Source: Aeromonas enteropelogenes
GTDB taxonomy: Bacteria > Pseudomonadota > Gammaproteobacteria > Enterobacterales > Aeromonadaceae
Direction of reading: 5' to 3'
DNA length: 43,199 nt
NCBI RefSeq assembly: GCF_000819845.1
Contig: NZ_CDCG01000018.1
Span: 384,868-428,066 of the forward strand
The notes under the pieces were generated by a model that had not been told where the DNA came from, made no database searches, and saw only the letters and a list, made by a program, of their open reading frames with translations. Every line of letters starts with the position of its first letter. Positions within the stretch are counted from its first letter, which is position 1. Below are positions 17,150 to 26,057 of this stretch, piece by piece. Position numbers and translations under genes: made by a program.

Positions 17150-17695
17150 ATGATCAAGCTGTTCAAGACCATCCTCAAGGCTGGCACCCCAACCGCCAAG
17201 TACCCCTTCGCCCCTATTGATGTGAACCGGGATTTTCGAGGCAAACCCAAATATCAGGCGGATCAGTGCATCGCCTGCGCCGCCTGCACCAAGGCCTGCC
17301 CGGCCAACGCGCTGGTGATGGAAGTGGACATGGAGACCGGCGAACGGCGCTGGGAGATCTCCATGGCGCGCTGCATCTTCTGCGGTCGCTGCGAGGAGGT
17401 CTGCCCGACCCGCGCCATCGCCCTCTCCCCCGAGTTCGAGCTGGCAGTGACCAACAAGGCGGATCTCTATGAGGAGGCCCGCTTTGCGCTGGCCCCCTGC
17501 ACCCTGTGCGGCACCTACTTTGCCCCGAGCAAACTGGTGGCACTGGTGGAGGATACCCTCAAGCAGGCGGGCACACCGTTGACCAACCCGGAGCGGCTGC
17601 ACCACTGCCCCGACTGCAAACGAAAACAGAGCATGCTGAGCCAGCCTGACTCGGCCCTGATCACACCGATAGCCACACAACAGGAGTGGATGTGA
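17150..17695 (+). CDS. hycF: hydrogenase 3 ferredoxin subunit HycF (NuoI-like)
   Basis: Peripheral Fe-S subunit that passes electrons between HycB and HycG. The 181-residue protein has two complete 4Fe-4S motifs, [12 protein letters not shown] and [12 protein letters not shown], in the NuoI arrangement. A further Cys-rich C-terminal stretch (CTLCG ... CPDCKRKQ) could form a zinc site; this is visible but its role is unclear. Its TGA overlaps the hycG ATG by one base. Confidence 0.94.
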   Translation: MIKLFKTILKAGTPTAKYPFAPIDVNRDFRGKPKYQADQCIACAACTKACPANALVMEVDMETGERRWEISMARCIFCGRCEEVCPTRAIALSPEFELAVTNKADLYEEARFALAPCTLCGTYFAPSKLVALVEDTLKQAGTPLTNPERLHHCPDCKRKQSMLSQPDSALITPIATQQEWM

Positions 17696-18510
17696 TGAGC
17701 AAGATCAAAGGCATAGAACCGGTTGTCGGCCATGCCCATACCCGCGCCGTGCCGCTGGCACAGGATCCCGAGATCACCAAACTCAAGAAGAGCCTGCTCA
17801 AAGACATTCGCCGCTCGGCCTATGTCTACCGGGTCGATTGCGGCGGCTGCAACGCCTGCGAGATCGAGATCTTCGCCACCATCACTCCGCTGTTTGATGC
17901 CGAGCGTTTCGGCATCAAGGTGGTCGCCTCTCCCCGCCACGCCGACATCCTGCTCTTTACCGGCGCGGTAACCCGGGCGATGCGGGTACCAGCCCTGCGC
18001 GCCTACGAGGCGGCGCCCGATCCCAAGATCTGCATCGCCTACGGCGCCTGCGGCTGTGACGGCGGCATCTTCCACGACCTCTACTGCGTCTGGGGCGGCA
18101 CCGACAAAATAGTACCGGTGGATGTCTATATTCCGGGCTGCCCCCCCACGCCGGCAGCCACCATCTACGGCTTTGCCGTGGCGCTCGGTCTGCTTGAGCA
18201 GAAACTCAAAGCCACCAGCCACCAGGTGCAACCGTGTGAGCGGGTCGAACTGCGCCACACCGGTATCCCCAACGAAATCCGGGTGATGATCGAGCGCGAA
18301 GCACGCCGCATGGCCGGTTACCGGCAGGGACGGATCATCGCCGACGAGTTTATGGCCCTGCTCGAAGGGGCGACCCAGCAGGATGTGGATCTGCGTATCC
18401 AGAGCTACCTCGATCAGCACGAGGATCCGCGCCTGGCGGAGATCGTCAACAACCTCGCAAACGCCTGCCTCAACCGGGCGGCCGGCAAGGGAGAGGCGCT
18501 GCATGGCTGA
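17695..18510 (+). CDS. hycG: hydrogenase 3 small subunit HycG (NuoB-like)
   Basis: Fe-S subunit next to the NiFe site, homologous to NuoB. The 271-residue product has the proximal-cluster Cys pattern [19 protein letters not shown] and IPGCPPTP. The ATG at 17695 follows GGAG by eight bases and overlaps the hycF stop; a GTG nine bases earlier is less likely. Residues 190-271 form a hydrophilic extension beyond the NuoB core. It overlaps hycH by eight bases. Confidence 0.94.
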   Translation: MSKIKGIEPVVGHAHTRAVPLAQDPEITKLKKSLLKDIRRSAYVYRVDCGGCNACEIEIFATITPLFDAERFGIKVVASPRHADILLFTGAVTRAMRVPALRAYEAAPDPKICIAYGACGCDGGIFHDLYCVWGGTDKIVPVDVYIPGCPPTPAATIYGFAVALGLLEQKLKATSHQVQPCERVELRHTGIPNEIRVMIEREARRMAGYRQGRIIADEFMALLEGATQQDVDLRIQSYLDQHEDPRLAEIVNNLANACLNRAAGKGEALHG

Positions 18511-18937
18511 CCAGGTTTTCTTCTATCGCCTCTCGCGCAAGTTCGTGGATGAGCAGTTCGACGTGCCCCCCGCCTCAGCGAAGGAGATGGGGCAAGCCAA
18601 GGAGGTGATCTACTACAGCCTCGCCATCGGCCATCACCTCGGCATCGTCGATTGCCTGCGAGCAGACCTGGTCTGCTCGCTGACCGGTTATCGCGACTGG
18701 GTAGCCAAGCTGCCCGCAGGGAGCGAGGCGCGCCGCAAGATGGAGGGGTTTCTCACCTTTGGCGAGATCACCATCTATCGCGAGCACTGTCATATGCTGG
18801 CCTGCGCCTTCGACCGACTGCGCAAAGCCGACAATCTACTTGATGAGCAGGAGCTGGGCTGGACCAACACCTTTATGGATCAGCTCACCGCCCTCTTTAA
18901 AGACCCCCATATGTACCTGATGGTAAGGAGCCGCTGA
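18503..18937 (+). CDS. hycH: hydrogenase 3 maturation protein HycH
   Basis: Accessory protein needed for formation of active hydrogenase 3; its biochemical role is not well known. The 144-residue product starts at [17 protein letters not shown], which fits the family N-terminus; the frame is open further upstream inside hycG, but that part is a shadow. It begins eight bases before the end of hycG and its TGA overlaps the hycI ATG, so translation is probably coupled. Confidence 0.88.
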   Translation: MADQVFFYRLSRKFVDEQFDVPPASAKEMGQAKEVIYYSLAIGHHLGIVDCLRADLVCSLTGYRDWVAKLPAGSEARRKMEGFLTFGEITIYREHCHMLACAFDRLRKADNLLDEQELGWTNTFMDQLTALFKDPHMYLMVRSR

Positions 18938-19428
18938 TGGGCTGCAATCTCGTGTTGACCGTGGGCAATGCCATGATGGGGGACGACGGTGCCGGCCCCT
19001 ATCTCGCCGACAAGCTGCAAGCCGCCCCCCTGCCCGGCTGGATCCATATCGACGGCGGCATCGCGCCGGAAAATGTGGTCTACAAGGTGCGGGAGCTGCA
19101 ACCGGAGCGAGTGGTGCTGGTGGATGCCGCCGAGATCGGCGAGAAGGCGGGTACCCTCAAGGTGATCCCCCCCGAGACCATCGCCGAAATGTTTATCTTC
19201 TCGACCCACAATATGCCGCTCAATTTCCTGATCGACGAGCTCAAGACCTTTGTCCCAGAGGTGATCTTTGTCGGGGTACAACCGGCCATCGTCGCATTCT
19301 CCTTCCCGATGACCGGGATGGTGAGCGGCGCCATGGATTATTTGCATCAGCATCTTGATTGCGCCCGGGATAGCGGTTTGTTAATAAATAAACTGGCCCA
19401 GTGGAATATGACACAGGATACCGCTTGA
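18937..19428 (+). CDS. hycI: hydrogenase 3 maturation endopeptidase HycI
   Basis: Protease that removes the C-terminal tail of nickel-loaded HycE. The 163-residue protein begins with the family signature LTVGNAMMGDDGAGPYLAD, which includes an acidic nickel-sensing residue. A second Asp (LVDAAE) and the His of FSTHNMPL complete the expected metal site. It is the last gene of hycBCDEFGHI and is followed by a hairpin. Confidence 0.93.
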   Translation: MGCNLVLTVGNAMMGDDGAGPYLADKLQAAPLPGWIHIDGGIAPENVVYKVRELQPERVVLVDAAEIGEKAGTLKVIPPETIAEMFIFSTHNMPLNFLIDELKTFVPEVIFVGVQPAIVAFSFPMTGMVSGAMDYLHQHLDCARDSGLLINKLAQWNMTQDTA

Positions 19429-19475
19429 ATATTTAATGGAGTGTTAAAAGACACCTGTCACAATATTTAATCAAT

Positions 19476-19519
19476 GCTCGATGTTAAATGAATGACATCG
19501 AGCTAATTGTCCTGTTTTT
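19476..19519 (+). terminator. hairpin after hycI, probable terminator
   Basis: Nine perfect base pairs (GCTCGATGT / ACATCGAGC, 19476-19484 and 19495-19503) enclose a ten-base loop. Five T follow at 19515-19519 after an 11-base gap, so termination may be partial. It separates hyc from selC. Confidence 0.6.
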
Positions 19520-19579
19520 GATATAAAACAATTCAATCTGAAATTTGCAAAATATTGTCTCAATACGACCAGAAAAGCA

Positions 19580-19608
19580 TTGCCAGCACGTACAGATTGG
19601 CCCAGAAT
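19580..19608 (+). promoter_or_regulatory. predicted sigma70 promoter of selC
   Basis: TTGCCA (-35, five of six consensus bases) and CAGAAT (-10, four of six) are 17 bases apart. A GC-rich discriminator follows and the tRNA starts 12 bases after the -10. This is the usual layout for a stable-RNA promoter. Confidence 0.5.
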
Positions 19609-19620
19609 GGCGGCCAACGC

Positions 19621-19712
19621 GGAAGTTGATGGGGTCTGGTGGCCCCCTCGGTCTTCAAAACCGATGTGAGCCGAGAAGGCTCTGGCAGGTTCGATTCCTG
19701 CCTCTTCCGCCA
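19621..19712 (+). tRNA. selC: selenocysteine tRNA (anticodon TCA)
   Basis: Supplies Sec for the UGA of fdhF. A six-pair D stem (GGGGTC / GGCCCC, four-base loop), a five-pair anticodon stem (TCGGT / ACCGA) around CTTCAAA, a long variable arm (GAGCC / GGCTC) and GCAGG-TTCGATT-CCTGC are all tRNA-Sec hallmarks, and CCA is encoded. The oddity is the acceptor helix: GGAAG pairs with CTTCC, but the following TT faces a single T before a last G-C pair. The 3' strand is thus one base shorter than the usual eight and the gene is 92 bases (95 in E. coli). Confidence 0.93.
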
Positions 19713-19928
19713 CTTTCATATATTAAAATCATATATTAGGTAAATCGAATCAACACCGCTTGCCAATATCATTCCGGGCAGCTTCAATTTGACCACCCAT
19801 TAATTTGTCAGAATATGTCGCATCATTAATATTCTGAATCATTTGGCTGCGTCAATATATCCATCTTGCCTGGTTCCCCTATCGGTGAAGCGTGTGTATC
19901 CCAGCCACGCACTCTTCGGGGGACTCCC
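19713..19928. other. non-coding stretch between selC and selA
   Basis: 216 AT-rich bases after the tRNA. I see no T-run terminator, no GG-N10-GC sigma54 element and no FNR box. It must contain either read-through from selC or a weak promoter for selA-selB-hypFCDEAB. An upstream in-frame extension of selA from 19866 is open, but it does not resemble SelA. Confidence 0.45.
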
Positions 19929-21341
19929 ATGCTAGACCATGCTTTGACTCATGCCGCCTTCGACGATCCGTTACCACGCCATCAGCAGCCGACCCATCGC
20001 CTGCCCCAGGTGGAGCAACTGCTGCAGCAAGCCTTTCTCGTCCCCCATATCGCCTGCTTGAGCCGGCCGCTGGTGACCTGGGTGGTGCGCGAAACCTTAA
20101 ACGAAGTGCGCCAGAGCGAGGCATTTCGCCAGCACGGGGTGACCCCCGCCCACCTTGAGACACTCATTGCCAAACGCTGCCAGCAGCAAGTGCGCCGGCG
20201 CCAGACCCGGGTGATCAACGCCACCGGCACCCTGATACACACCAATCTGGGGCGCTCGCCGCTAAGTAGCGAACTGTGGGACGAGGTGCGCGATCTCAAC
20301 ACCGGTTACAACAATCTGGAACTGGAGCTCGCTACCGGCAAGCGCGGCGGGCGCAAGGGGCTGATCGCCACTTTGCTCACCTGCCTCACCCAGGCCGAGG
20401 ATTCGCTGGTGGTCAACAACAACGCCGCCTCCCTCTTCTTGCTGTTGCAAGAAGTGGCCAAGGGGCGCGAGGTTATTGTCTCCCGCGGCGAGCAGATCCA
20501 GATTGGCGGAGGCTTTCGCATCCCCGACATTCTGGCGCTCTCCGGCGCCAAGCTGGTGGAAGTGGGCACCACCAATATCACCACAGCCCGGGATTACCTC
20601 GATGCCATCACGGATCAGACCGCGCTGGTGCTGATGGTGCACAGATCCAATTTCGCCATTCGCGGCTTTACCGAATCCCCCGATATCGGCGAGCTGGCCC
20701 GCGCCCTGCCGGATCATGTGGTGCTGGCGGTGGATCAGGGCTCGGGCTTGACCTGCGAGGAGTTTGCGCCGGATGAAACCCCGGTGCGTCAATACCTCAA
20801 GGCGGGGGCGGATCTGGTCTGCTACTCCGGCGACAAGCTGATGGGCGGGCCCCAGTGCGGCATCATCAGCGGCCGTGCAGACCTAATCAAGCGGCTGGAA
20901 AAACACCCCATGATGCGCACCTTCCGCCCAAGTCGCATCATCCACTCCCTGCTGGAACGCCTGCTCATCCACAAGCTCAACAAGTCTCCCCTTGGTGAAG
21001 GGATAGCCCAGCGCACCCTTGCCGATCCTGCTGCCATGCAGGTTCGATCCGACCGGCTGATGGCCGCCCTGCCCGATTGTTTTGACGCCCTGCCCGCCCA
21101 GCTGGTGGTGGGGGGCGGCACCCTGCCGGACGAGTTCTACCCTGCCCCTGCGCTGGCCTGCCGGGATCCGCGTCCGGCCCAGCAGCTGCTCGATGCCCTG
21201 CGGGAACTGCCGGTGCCGGTGATTGCCACCGTGCGCCAGCAGAAGGTGCTGCTCAATATGGCCACCCTGCTCGACGAGGACATGGCCCCCCTGATTGCCC
21301 AGCTGACCGATCTGCTCACCCCTGCACCACGGGAGTCCTGA
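19929..21341 (+). CDS. selA: L-seryl-tRNA(Sec) selenium transferase
   Basis: PLP enzyme that converts seryl-tRNA-Sec to selenocysteinyl-tRNA-Sec using selenophosphate. The 470-residue product has the family length (463 in E. coli). Key pieces are INATGTLIHTNLGRSPLS (96-112), NNNAASLFLLL (163-173) and the PLP lysine Lys303 in SGDKLMGGPQ. The ATG at 19929 follows GGGGGA and is preferred over the upstream extension. selB starts four bases after the stop. SelA and selC being adjacent to the only visible Sec-requiring gene cluster suggests they move together. Confidence 0.96.
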   Translation: MLDHALTHAAFDDPLPRHQQPTHRLPQVEQLLQQAFLVPHIACLSRPLVTWVVRETLNEVRQSEAFRQHGVTPAHLETLIAKRCQQQVRRRQTRVINATGTLIHTNLGRSPLSSELWDEVRDLNTGYNNLELELATGKRGGRKGLIATLLTCLTQAEDSLVVNNNAASLFLLLQEVAKGREVIVSRGEQIQIGGGFRIPDILALSGAKLVEVGTTNITTARDYLDAITDQTALVLMVHRSNFAIRGFTESPDIGELARALPDHVVLAVDQGSGLTCEEFAPDETPVRQYLKAGADLVCYSGDKLMGGPQCGIISGRADLIKRLEKHPMMRTFRPSRIIHSLLERLLIHKLNKSPLGEGIAQRTLADPAAMQVRSDRLMAALPDCFDALPAQLVVGGGTLPDEFYPAPALACRDPRPAQQLLDALRELPVPVIATVRQQKVLLNMATLLDEDMAPLIAQLTDLLTPAPRES

Positions 21342-21345
21342 TCCC

Positions 21346-23244
21346 ATGACCTCCTATCGCGCCGTTATCGGCCTCGCCGGCCACGTGGATCACGGCAAGA
21401 CCCTGCTTATCAAGGCCCTCACCGGCATTACCACGGCCCGCGCCCACGAGCAGGCCATCGGCATGACCCAGGATCTCGGTTTTGCCCATTTTGACGATGG
21501 CCAGGGCAACACCATAGGCGTTATCGATGTGCCGGGTCATGAGCGCTATATCCGCAACATGGTGGCGGGGCTCTGGAGCCTGGATCTGGTGCTGCTGGTG
21601 ATCGCCGCCGACGAGGGGTGGATGCCGATGACCGGCGAACACCTGCGCCTGCTCAAGGCCATGGGGGTGCCACGCCTTGTGGTCTGCATCAACAAGTGCG
21701 ATCTGGTGAGCGCCGATGAACTGGCGCTGCTGGAAGAGCACCTGCTGGAGCGGGTGATGGACGAGAGCGGCATGGTGCCCGATATCGTCAGCGTCAGCGC
21801 CAAAACTGGCGAGCATATCGACGCCCTGCACGCCGCCATCCTGCGCCAGCTTGCCGATCTGCCAACATCGCACGCGGCTCACGATCAGGATGCCCCGCGT
21901 CTGTATGTAGACCGGGTCTTTACCGCCAGCGGCACCGGTACCGTGCTTACCGGCACCCTGCAGCAGGGCAGCCTCAAGGTGGGGAAGAAGCTCCTGCTCC
22001 AGCCTGCCGGCCGCGAGGTGCAGGTGCGATCCCTGCAGGCCTATCACCAACAGGTCGATGAGATCGGCGCCGTCTGCCGGGTAGCGGTGGGCCTTAAAAA
22101 GGTGCCCCACAAAGAGGTGGCCCGCGGTCACTGCCTGACCCGCGCCGATGGCCAGTGCGAGGCGGCGACCCACCTTATCGTGCGGCTCAGCGAGGTCGGC
22201 GGCAGCATCCGGGAGCAGCGCTCCCCTCTGCACAACAAAGAGGTGGAAGTGGCTCTCGGCAGCTGGCACGGCCGGGCCCGTTTCGTTCCAATCAAGGATA
22301 CCCGGCTGGCGCGACTTATCTTCAACGACCCCATCCCCTGCTTCTTCGGCCAGCCGCTCGCCATCATCCGCCACGGCAGCAGCGAGTTGCTGCATGGCGG
22401 CCGCATCCTCTGGTGCGGTGATATTCACCCCGCCAGACGCAAGGCACTGCACGCCCTGCTGGGCAATCTGCCGGATGATCTCACCGACTACCACCCCGCC
22501 AACCTTGAGCTCGGGCTCAACGGCTATGTAGCAGCCAGCCGTTTTGGCGCCCTTGCTACCGAGCTTCCTGCCCATCTTGTGCAACTGGGCGACTGGGTAC
22601 TGGAGCGCACCTGGCTGGCCCAGCGCAGTGACGAGCTTCTTGGCACCCTGGCAAGCGAGCCCTTGAGCGCCGCCGAGCTTGCCGCCCGCCTTGGCATTGC
22701 CCAGTCGGTTATCCAAGCCCTGTTGCAACAACTCAAAACCGGGCAGCTTGTGCGCCTTCATCACGACAAGTGGCAGCCGGGCAGCGGTGAATCGGAAGAT
22801 GATCTGGAAGAAGAGGCACAGTTGGTGCTCAAACTGGTGCGAGATCAAGGCAAGGAGGGGTATGAGCCCGGTAAACTGGGCCCCGGCGGCGTGACGGTGG
22901 ATCCACTGCTCTCCCTGCCAGCCAGTTTGCGCCAGCGCCTGCAACAAAAGGGAGCGCTGCAAAAACAGCTGCGCAATCTGGCCAGACTCAAGTATCTGGT
23001 GCAGCTGGAAGGACCCATCTACTACGACGCTGCGCTTTACAACCAAATGGTAGAAACCGTGCTGGCTGGCCAGCAGGTGGGAGATCTGATCGACATGGCG
23101 TCACTCAAACAAGTCACCGGATTGTCGCGCAAATACGCCATCCCGTTTTGCCTTCGCATGGAGATGGACGGCTGGGTGCGCCGGGAAGAGAACGATCGCC
23201 GGGTATTGCGCATGCCAGCGCGCGCTCATGAGGTGCCGGCATGA
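21346..23244 (+). CDS. selB: selenocysteine-specific elongation factor SelB
   Basis: GTPase that carries Sec-tRNA to the ribosome and binds the SECIS hairpin. The 632-residue protein has an EF-Tu-like G domain: G1 GHVDHGKT (12-19), G3 DVPGHE and G4 NKCD. The G2 region reads GMTQDLGFAHF, where E. coli SelB has GMTIDLGYA, so it is a rather divergent member. Winged-helix repeats for mRNA binding occupy the C-terminal 250 or so residues (for example ELAARLGIAQSVIQALLQQL). It overlaps hypF by four bases (ATGA). The fdhF SECIS loop GGUCU is its likely target. Confidence 0.95.
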   Translation: MTSYRAVIGLAGHVDHGKTLLIKALTGITTARAHEQAIGMTQDLGFAHFDDGQGNTIGVIDVPGHERYIRNMVAGLWSLDLVLLVIAADEGWMPMTGEHLRLLKAMGVPRLVVCINKCDLVSADELALLEEHLLERVMDESGMVPDIVSVSAKTGEHIDALHAAILRQLADLPTSHAAHDQDAPRLYVDRVFTASGTGTVLTGTLQQGSLKVGKKLLLQPAGREVQVRSLQAYHQQVDEIGAVCRVAVGLKKVPHKEVARGHCLTRADGQCEAATHLIVRLSEVGGSIREQRSPLHNKEVEVALGSWHGRARFVPIKDTRLARLIFNDPIPCFFGQPLAIIRHGSSELLHGGRILWCGDIHPARRKALHALLGNLPDDLTDYHPANLELGLNGYVAASRFGALATELPAHLVQLGDWVLERTWLAQRSDELLGTLASEPLSAAELAARLGIAQSVIQALLQQLKTGQLVRLHHDKWQPGSGESEDDLEEEAQLVLKLVRDQGKEGYEPGKLGPGGVTVDPLLSLPASLRQRLQQKGALQKQLRNLARLKYLVQLEGPIYYDAALYNQMVETVLAGQQVGDLIDMASLKQVTGLSRKYAIPFCLRMEMDGWVRREENDRRVLRMPARAHEVPA

Positions 23245-25661
23245 CGGCGCAACCTGACATCCAGACCACCACCCGCCAGCGCCTTGAGTTTCATCTCGAC
23301 GGTATCGTGCAGGGGGTCGGTTTTCGCCCCTTCGTCTATGGCCTGGCCCTGCGCCACCACCTCACCGGCTATGTCTTGAATGACGCAAGCGGCGTCACCA
23401 TTGGCGCCGAAGGGTCGCCCGAGCAGCTGGCCGCCTTTGCCCGCGAACTGCGGGAGCTGGCGCCACCGCTCAGCCGGATCGATCACTTCAGCGAGCGGGT
23501 GCTGCCCCTTGACGATGACCCCGACCATAATTCCGACTACGATGGTCAGTTCCACATCAAGGCGAGCGAGCAGCAGAGCGCGGCCACAGTCGCCATCTCA
23601 CCGGATCAGGGGATGTGCGAGGCGTGCGCCCGAGATGTGGCCAACCCCCTTGATCGCCACCACCGCTACCCCTTTACCAACTGCACCCACTGCGGCCCGC
23701 GCTACACCATCATCCGTCGCCTCCCCTACGACAGGCCCCATACCGCCATGGCGGGCTTTGCCATGTGCCCGCGCTGCGCGGCAGCCTACGAAGATCCGCT
23801 GGACCGGCGCTACCACGCCCAGCCGGTAAGCTGCCCCGAGTGCGGCCCGCACCTGACTTGGCGCACCGGTACGGGGGATGCCCTGGCCGAGCGCGAGGAT
23901 GCCCTGCAAGCCGCCGCCCGCGCCCTGCAAACGGGGGCGCTAATTGCAGTCAAGGGGATGGGCGGTTATCACCTGATATGTGATGCCCGCGATGAAGGCG
24001 CCGTGGCACGGCTTCGCCAGCTCAAGCGGCGCGAACGCAAGCCCCTGGCTGTGATGATGGGCTCCCTTGCAGAGGCCCAACTGCATGTCACCGGCAGTGA
24101 AGAAGAGTGGAACCTGCTCGTCTCCCAGGCCAGGCCCATTACCCTGCTGCGCAAGCGCACCAAGGATGATCGGCCATCCCAACAACCAGCGGTGCCGCTG
24201 GCCGAGGGGATAGCCCCCGGCATCCCCTATCTCGGTGTCATGCTCCCCTATACCCCGCTCCACCAGCTGCTGCTGGATGCCTGCGCCATCCCGCTGGTGG
24301 CCACCAGCGCCAATGGCCGTGGCAGCCCCATCCTTGTCGAATGCGAGGCGGTGGTGCGCGAGCTGGGGCATCAGATCGACGGCATCCTGGATCACAACCG
24401 CCCCATCCTGCACCCCTGCGACGACAGCCTGGTGCAGTGGGCGGGTGGTCGGCGCCAGACTCTGCGTCTGGCGCGGGGCTATGCCCCCTGCACCCCCAGC
24501 CTGCAGGAGGCGGTAAAGGTGCCGATGCTGGCGGTCGGGGCCCAGCAGAAAAACCAGCTGGCGCTGGCCTTCGCTCGCCAGCGTATCTACAGCCCCTATA
24601 TCGGCGATCTGCACAGCCTGCCGATGCAGGATCACTTCGAACAGACCCTCGCCACCTTTCAGGGGCTGTACGATCTCGTACCCGAGCTGCTGGTCTCGGA
24701 TCGCCACCCCGGTTATCTCAGCCACCAGTGGGCCAGGGAGTATTGCCGCGAACACAACGCCACTCACCTTGAGGTGCAGCACCACCACGCCCACTTGCTG
24801 GCGGTGATGGCCGAGCACAACCTGACCGGCCCCGTACTGGGCTTTGCCTTCGATGGCACCGGCCTTGGTGATGAGGGGGCGCTCTGGGGTGGCGAGCTGC
24901 TGATCGCAGACGTACAGGGATTTGAACGGGTGGCACACCTCAAGCCATTTCGGCTGATCGGCGGTGAGGCCGCCATCCGCGAGCCGGTGCGCCAGTTGCT
25001 GGGGCTGCTGTTTGAGTCGTATGGCGTCGATGAGATCAGACAGCTCGATATTCCGCTGATCAACAAACTGCCCATAGAGCGGATCAGCAACCTGCACCAG
25101 CTCTGGCATCTCGGTCGCAACGCGCCCCATACCAGTTCCATCGGTCGGCTGTTCGATGCCGTCGCGGCGCTGCTCGGCCTTGTCGACACCCCGGATTACG
25201 AGGGGGAAGCAGGCCTCCTGCTGGAGGCGGCGGCGCTAAGGCTTTCGCCGCACGAGCAGCCTTGGCCGCTCCATTTTGAACTGATGGAGCAGCCCGATGG
25301 TCCACTTCTGATCGACTGGGCGCCCCTGGTCGATGCGCTGATCAAGGCCCGGGAGCGCACCACGATTGCCAGCCTGGCCGCCGGCTTTATCCGGGCCATC
25401 AGCGAGCTTGTCGTCGCTCTTGCTAAGCGCTTTGCGGGCTACCCGGTGGCGCTTGGCGGCGGCGTGTTTCAAAACCGGGTGCTGATGGATGCCCTCATTC
25501 CCCGTCTCGAAGAGGCCGGATGCGAGGTGTTGACCAGCGAGATCCTGCCGCTCAACGACGGCGGCATCGCTGCCGGACAACTCTGGTTTGCCATCCACCA
25601 CAGGGCGGCGCAAACCGGTGTTGCCAGTCCTGCCGAAGGCGCCACCAGCCTTGATAAGTGA
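23241..25661 (+). CDS. hypF: carbamoyltransferase HypF
   Basis: Makes the CN precursor of the NiFe cofactor by transferring a carbamoyl group from carbamoyl phosphate to the C-terminal Cys of HypE. The domains are all visible: acylphosphatase-like (about 14-105, GIVQGVGFRPFVYGLAL), two zinc-finger-like Cys motifs (CEACARD...CTHCGPRYT and CPRC...CPECGPH), a YrdC-like domain (about 220-400) and a Kae1-like domain with FDGTGLGDEGALWGGELL and LGGGVFQNRVLMDAL. At 806 residues it is somewhat longer than the E. coli protein (750). It overlaps selB, linking selenium and hydrogenase maturation genes in one transcript. Confidence 0.96.
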   Translation: MTAQPDIQTTTRQRLEFHLDGIVQGVGFRPFVYGLALRHHLTGYVLNDASGVTIGAEGSPEQLAAFARELRELAPPLSRIDHFSERVLPLDDDPDHNSDYDGQFHIKASEQQSAATVAISPDQGMCEACARDVANPLDRHHRYPFTNCTHCGPRYTIIRRLPYDRPHTAMAGFAMCPRCAAAYEDPLDRRYHAQPVSCPECGPHLTWRTGTGDALAEREDALQAAARALQTGALIAVKGMGGYHLICDARDEGAVARLRQLKRRERKPLAVMMGSLAEAQLHVTGSEEEWNLLVSQARPITLLRKRTKDDRPSQQPAVPLAEGIAPGIPYLGVMLPYTPLHQLLLDACAIPLVATSANGRGSPILVECEAVVRELGHQIDGILDHNRPILHPCDDSLVQWAGGRRQTLRLARGYAPCTPSLQEAVKVPMLAVGAQQKNQLALAFARQRIYSPYIGDLHSLPMQDHFEQTLATFQGLYDLVPELLVSDRHPGYLSHQWAREYCREHNATHLEVQHHHAHLLAVMAEHNLTGPVLGFAFDGTGLGDEGALWGGELLIADVQGFERVAHLKPFRLIGGEAAIREPVRQLLGLLFESYGVDEIRQLDIPLINKLPIERISNLHQLWHLGRNAPHTSSIGRLFDAVAALLGLVDTPDYEGEAGLLLEAAALRLSPHEQPWPLHFELMEQPDGPLLIDWAPLVDALIKARERTTIASLAAGFIRAISELVVALAKRFAGYPVALGGGVFQNRVLMDALIPRLEEAGCEVLTSEILPLNDGGIAAGQLWFAIHHRAAQTGVASPAEGATSLDK

Positions 25662-25805
25662 GAGCCGAGAACGAAAACCCGATGCGCCTTTTCCTTGTTC
25701 ACCCCCCTCTTCACGACAAGCGCGAGCCCGACGCGCGCACGGCCCGCATCGCCGTGCCGCGGGCCCGTCACCTTGCCTTCACCCGTTGCATTTCGGAGTC
25801 CTGAT

Positions 25806-26057
25806 ATGTGCCTTTCCATTCCCTCCCAGGTGGTGCAGCTGCACCCCGAAGACAACTGTGTCACCGTCGACACCCTGGGGGTACAACGCCGGGTCAGCTG
25901 CATGCTGCTCGATGAGCCCCTCGGGATCGGGGACTATGTGCTGCTCCACATCGGTTTTGTGATGAGCAAGATTGATGAAGAAGAGGCGCAGGCGAGCCTC
26001 GAGAGTTTCCGCCAGATGGTGGCCCTGATGCCTGAGCAAGAGACGCTGCCATGCTGA
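25806..26057 (+). CDS. hypC: hydrogenase maturation chaperone HypC
   Basis: Small chaperone that binds the Fe(CN)2CO unit with HypD and delivers it to the large subunit. The 83-residue product begins MCLSIPSQV, with the essential Cys2; the frame remains open upstream, but only this start gives the conserved N-terminus. A 144-base gap separates it from hypF. It overlaps hypD. No second hypC-like gene (hybG) is seen near hyb, so this one may serve both hydrogenases. Confidence 0.94.
   Translation: MCLSIPSQVVQLHPEDNCVTVDTLGVQRRVSCMLLDEPLGIGDYVLLHIGFVMSKIDEEEAQASLESFRQMVALMPEQETLPC

Noticed and set aside
19471..19719. 82-codon minus-strand frame (GIEPARAFSAHIGFEDRGGHQTPSTS) over the tRNA-Sec gene
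   Set aside because: It is the antisense of selC, a known source of spurious protein predictions; there is no ribosome-binding site or family support.
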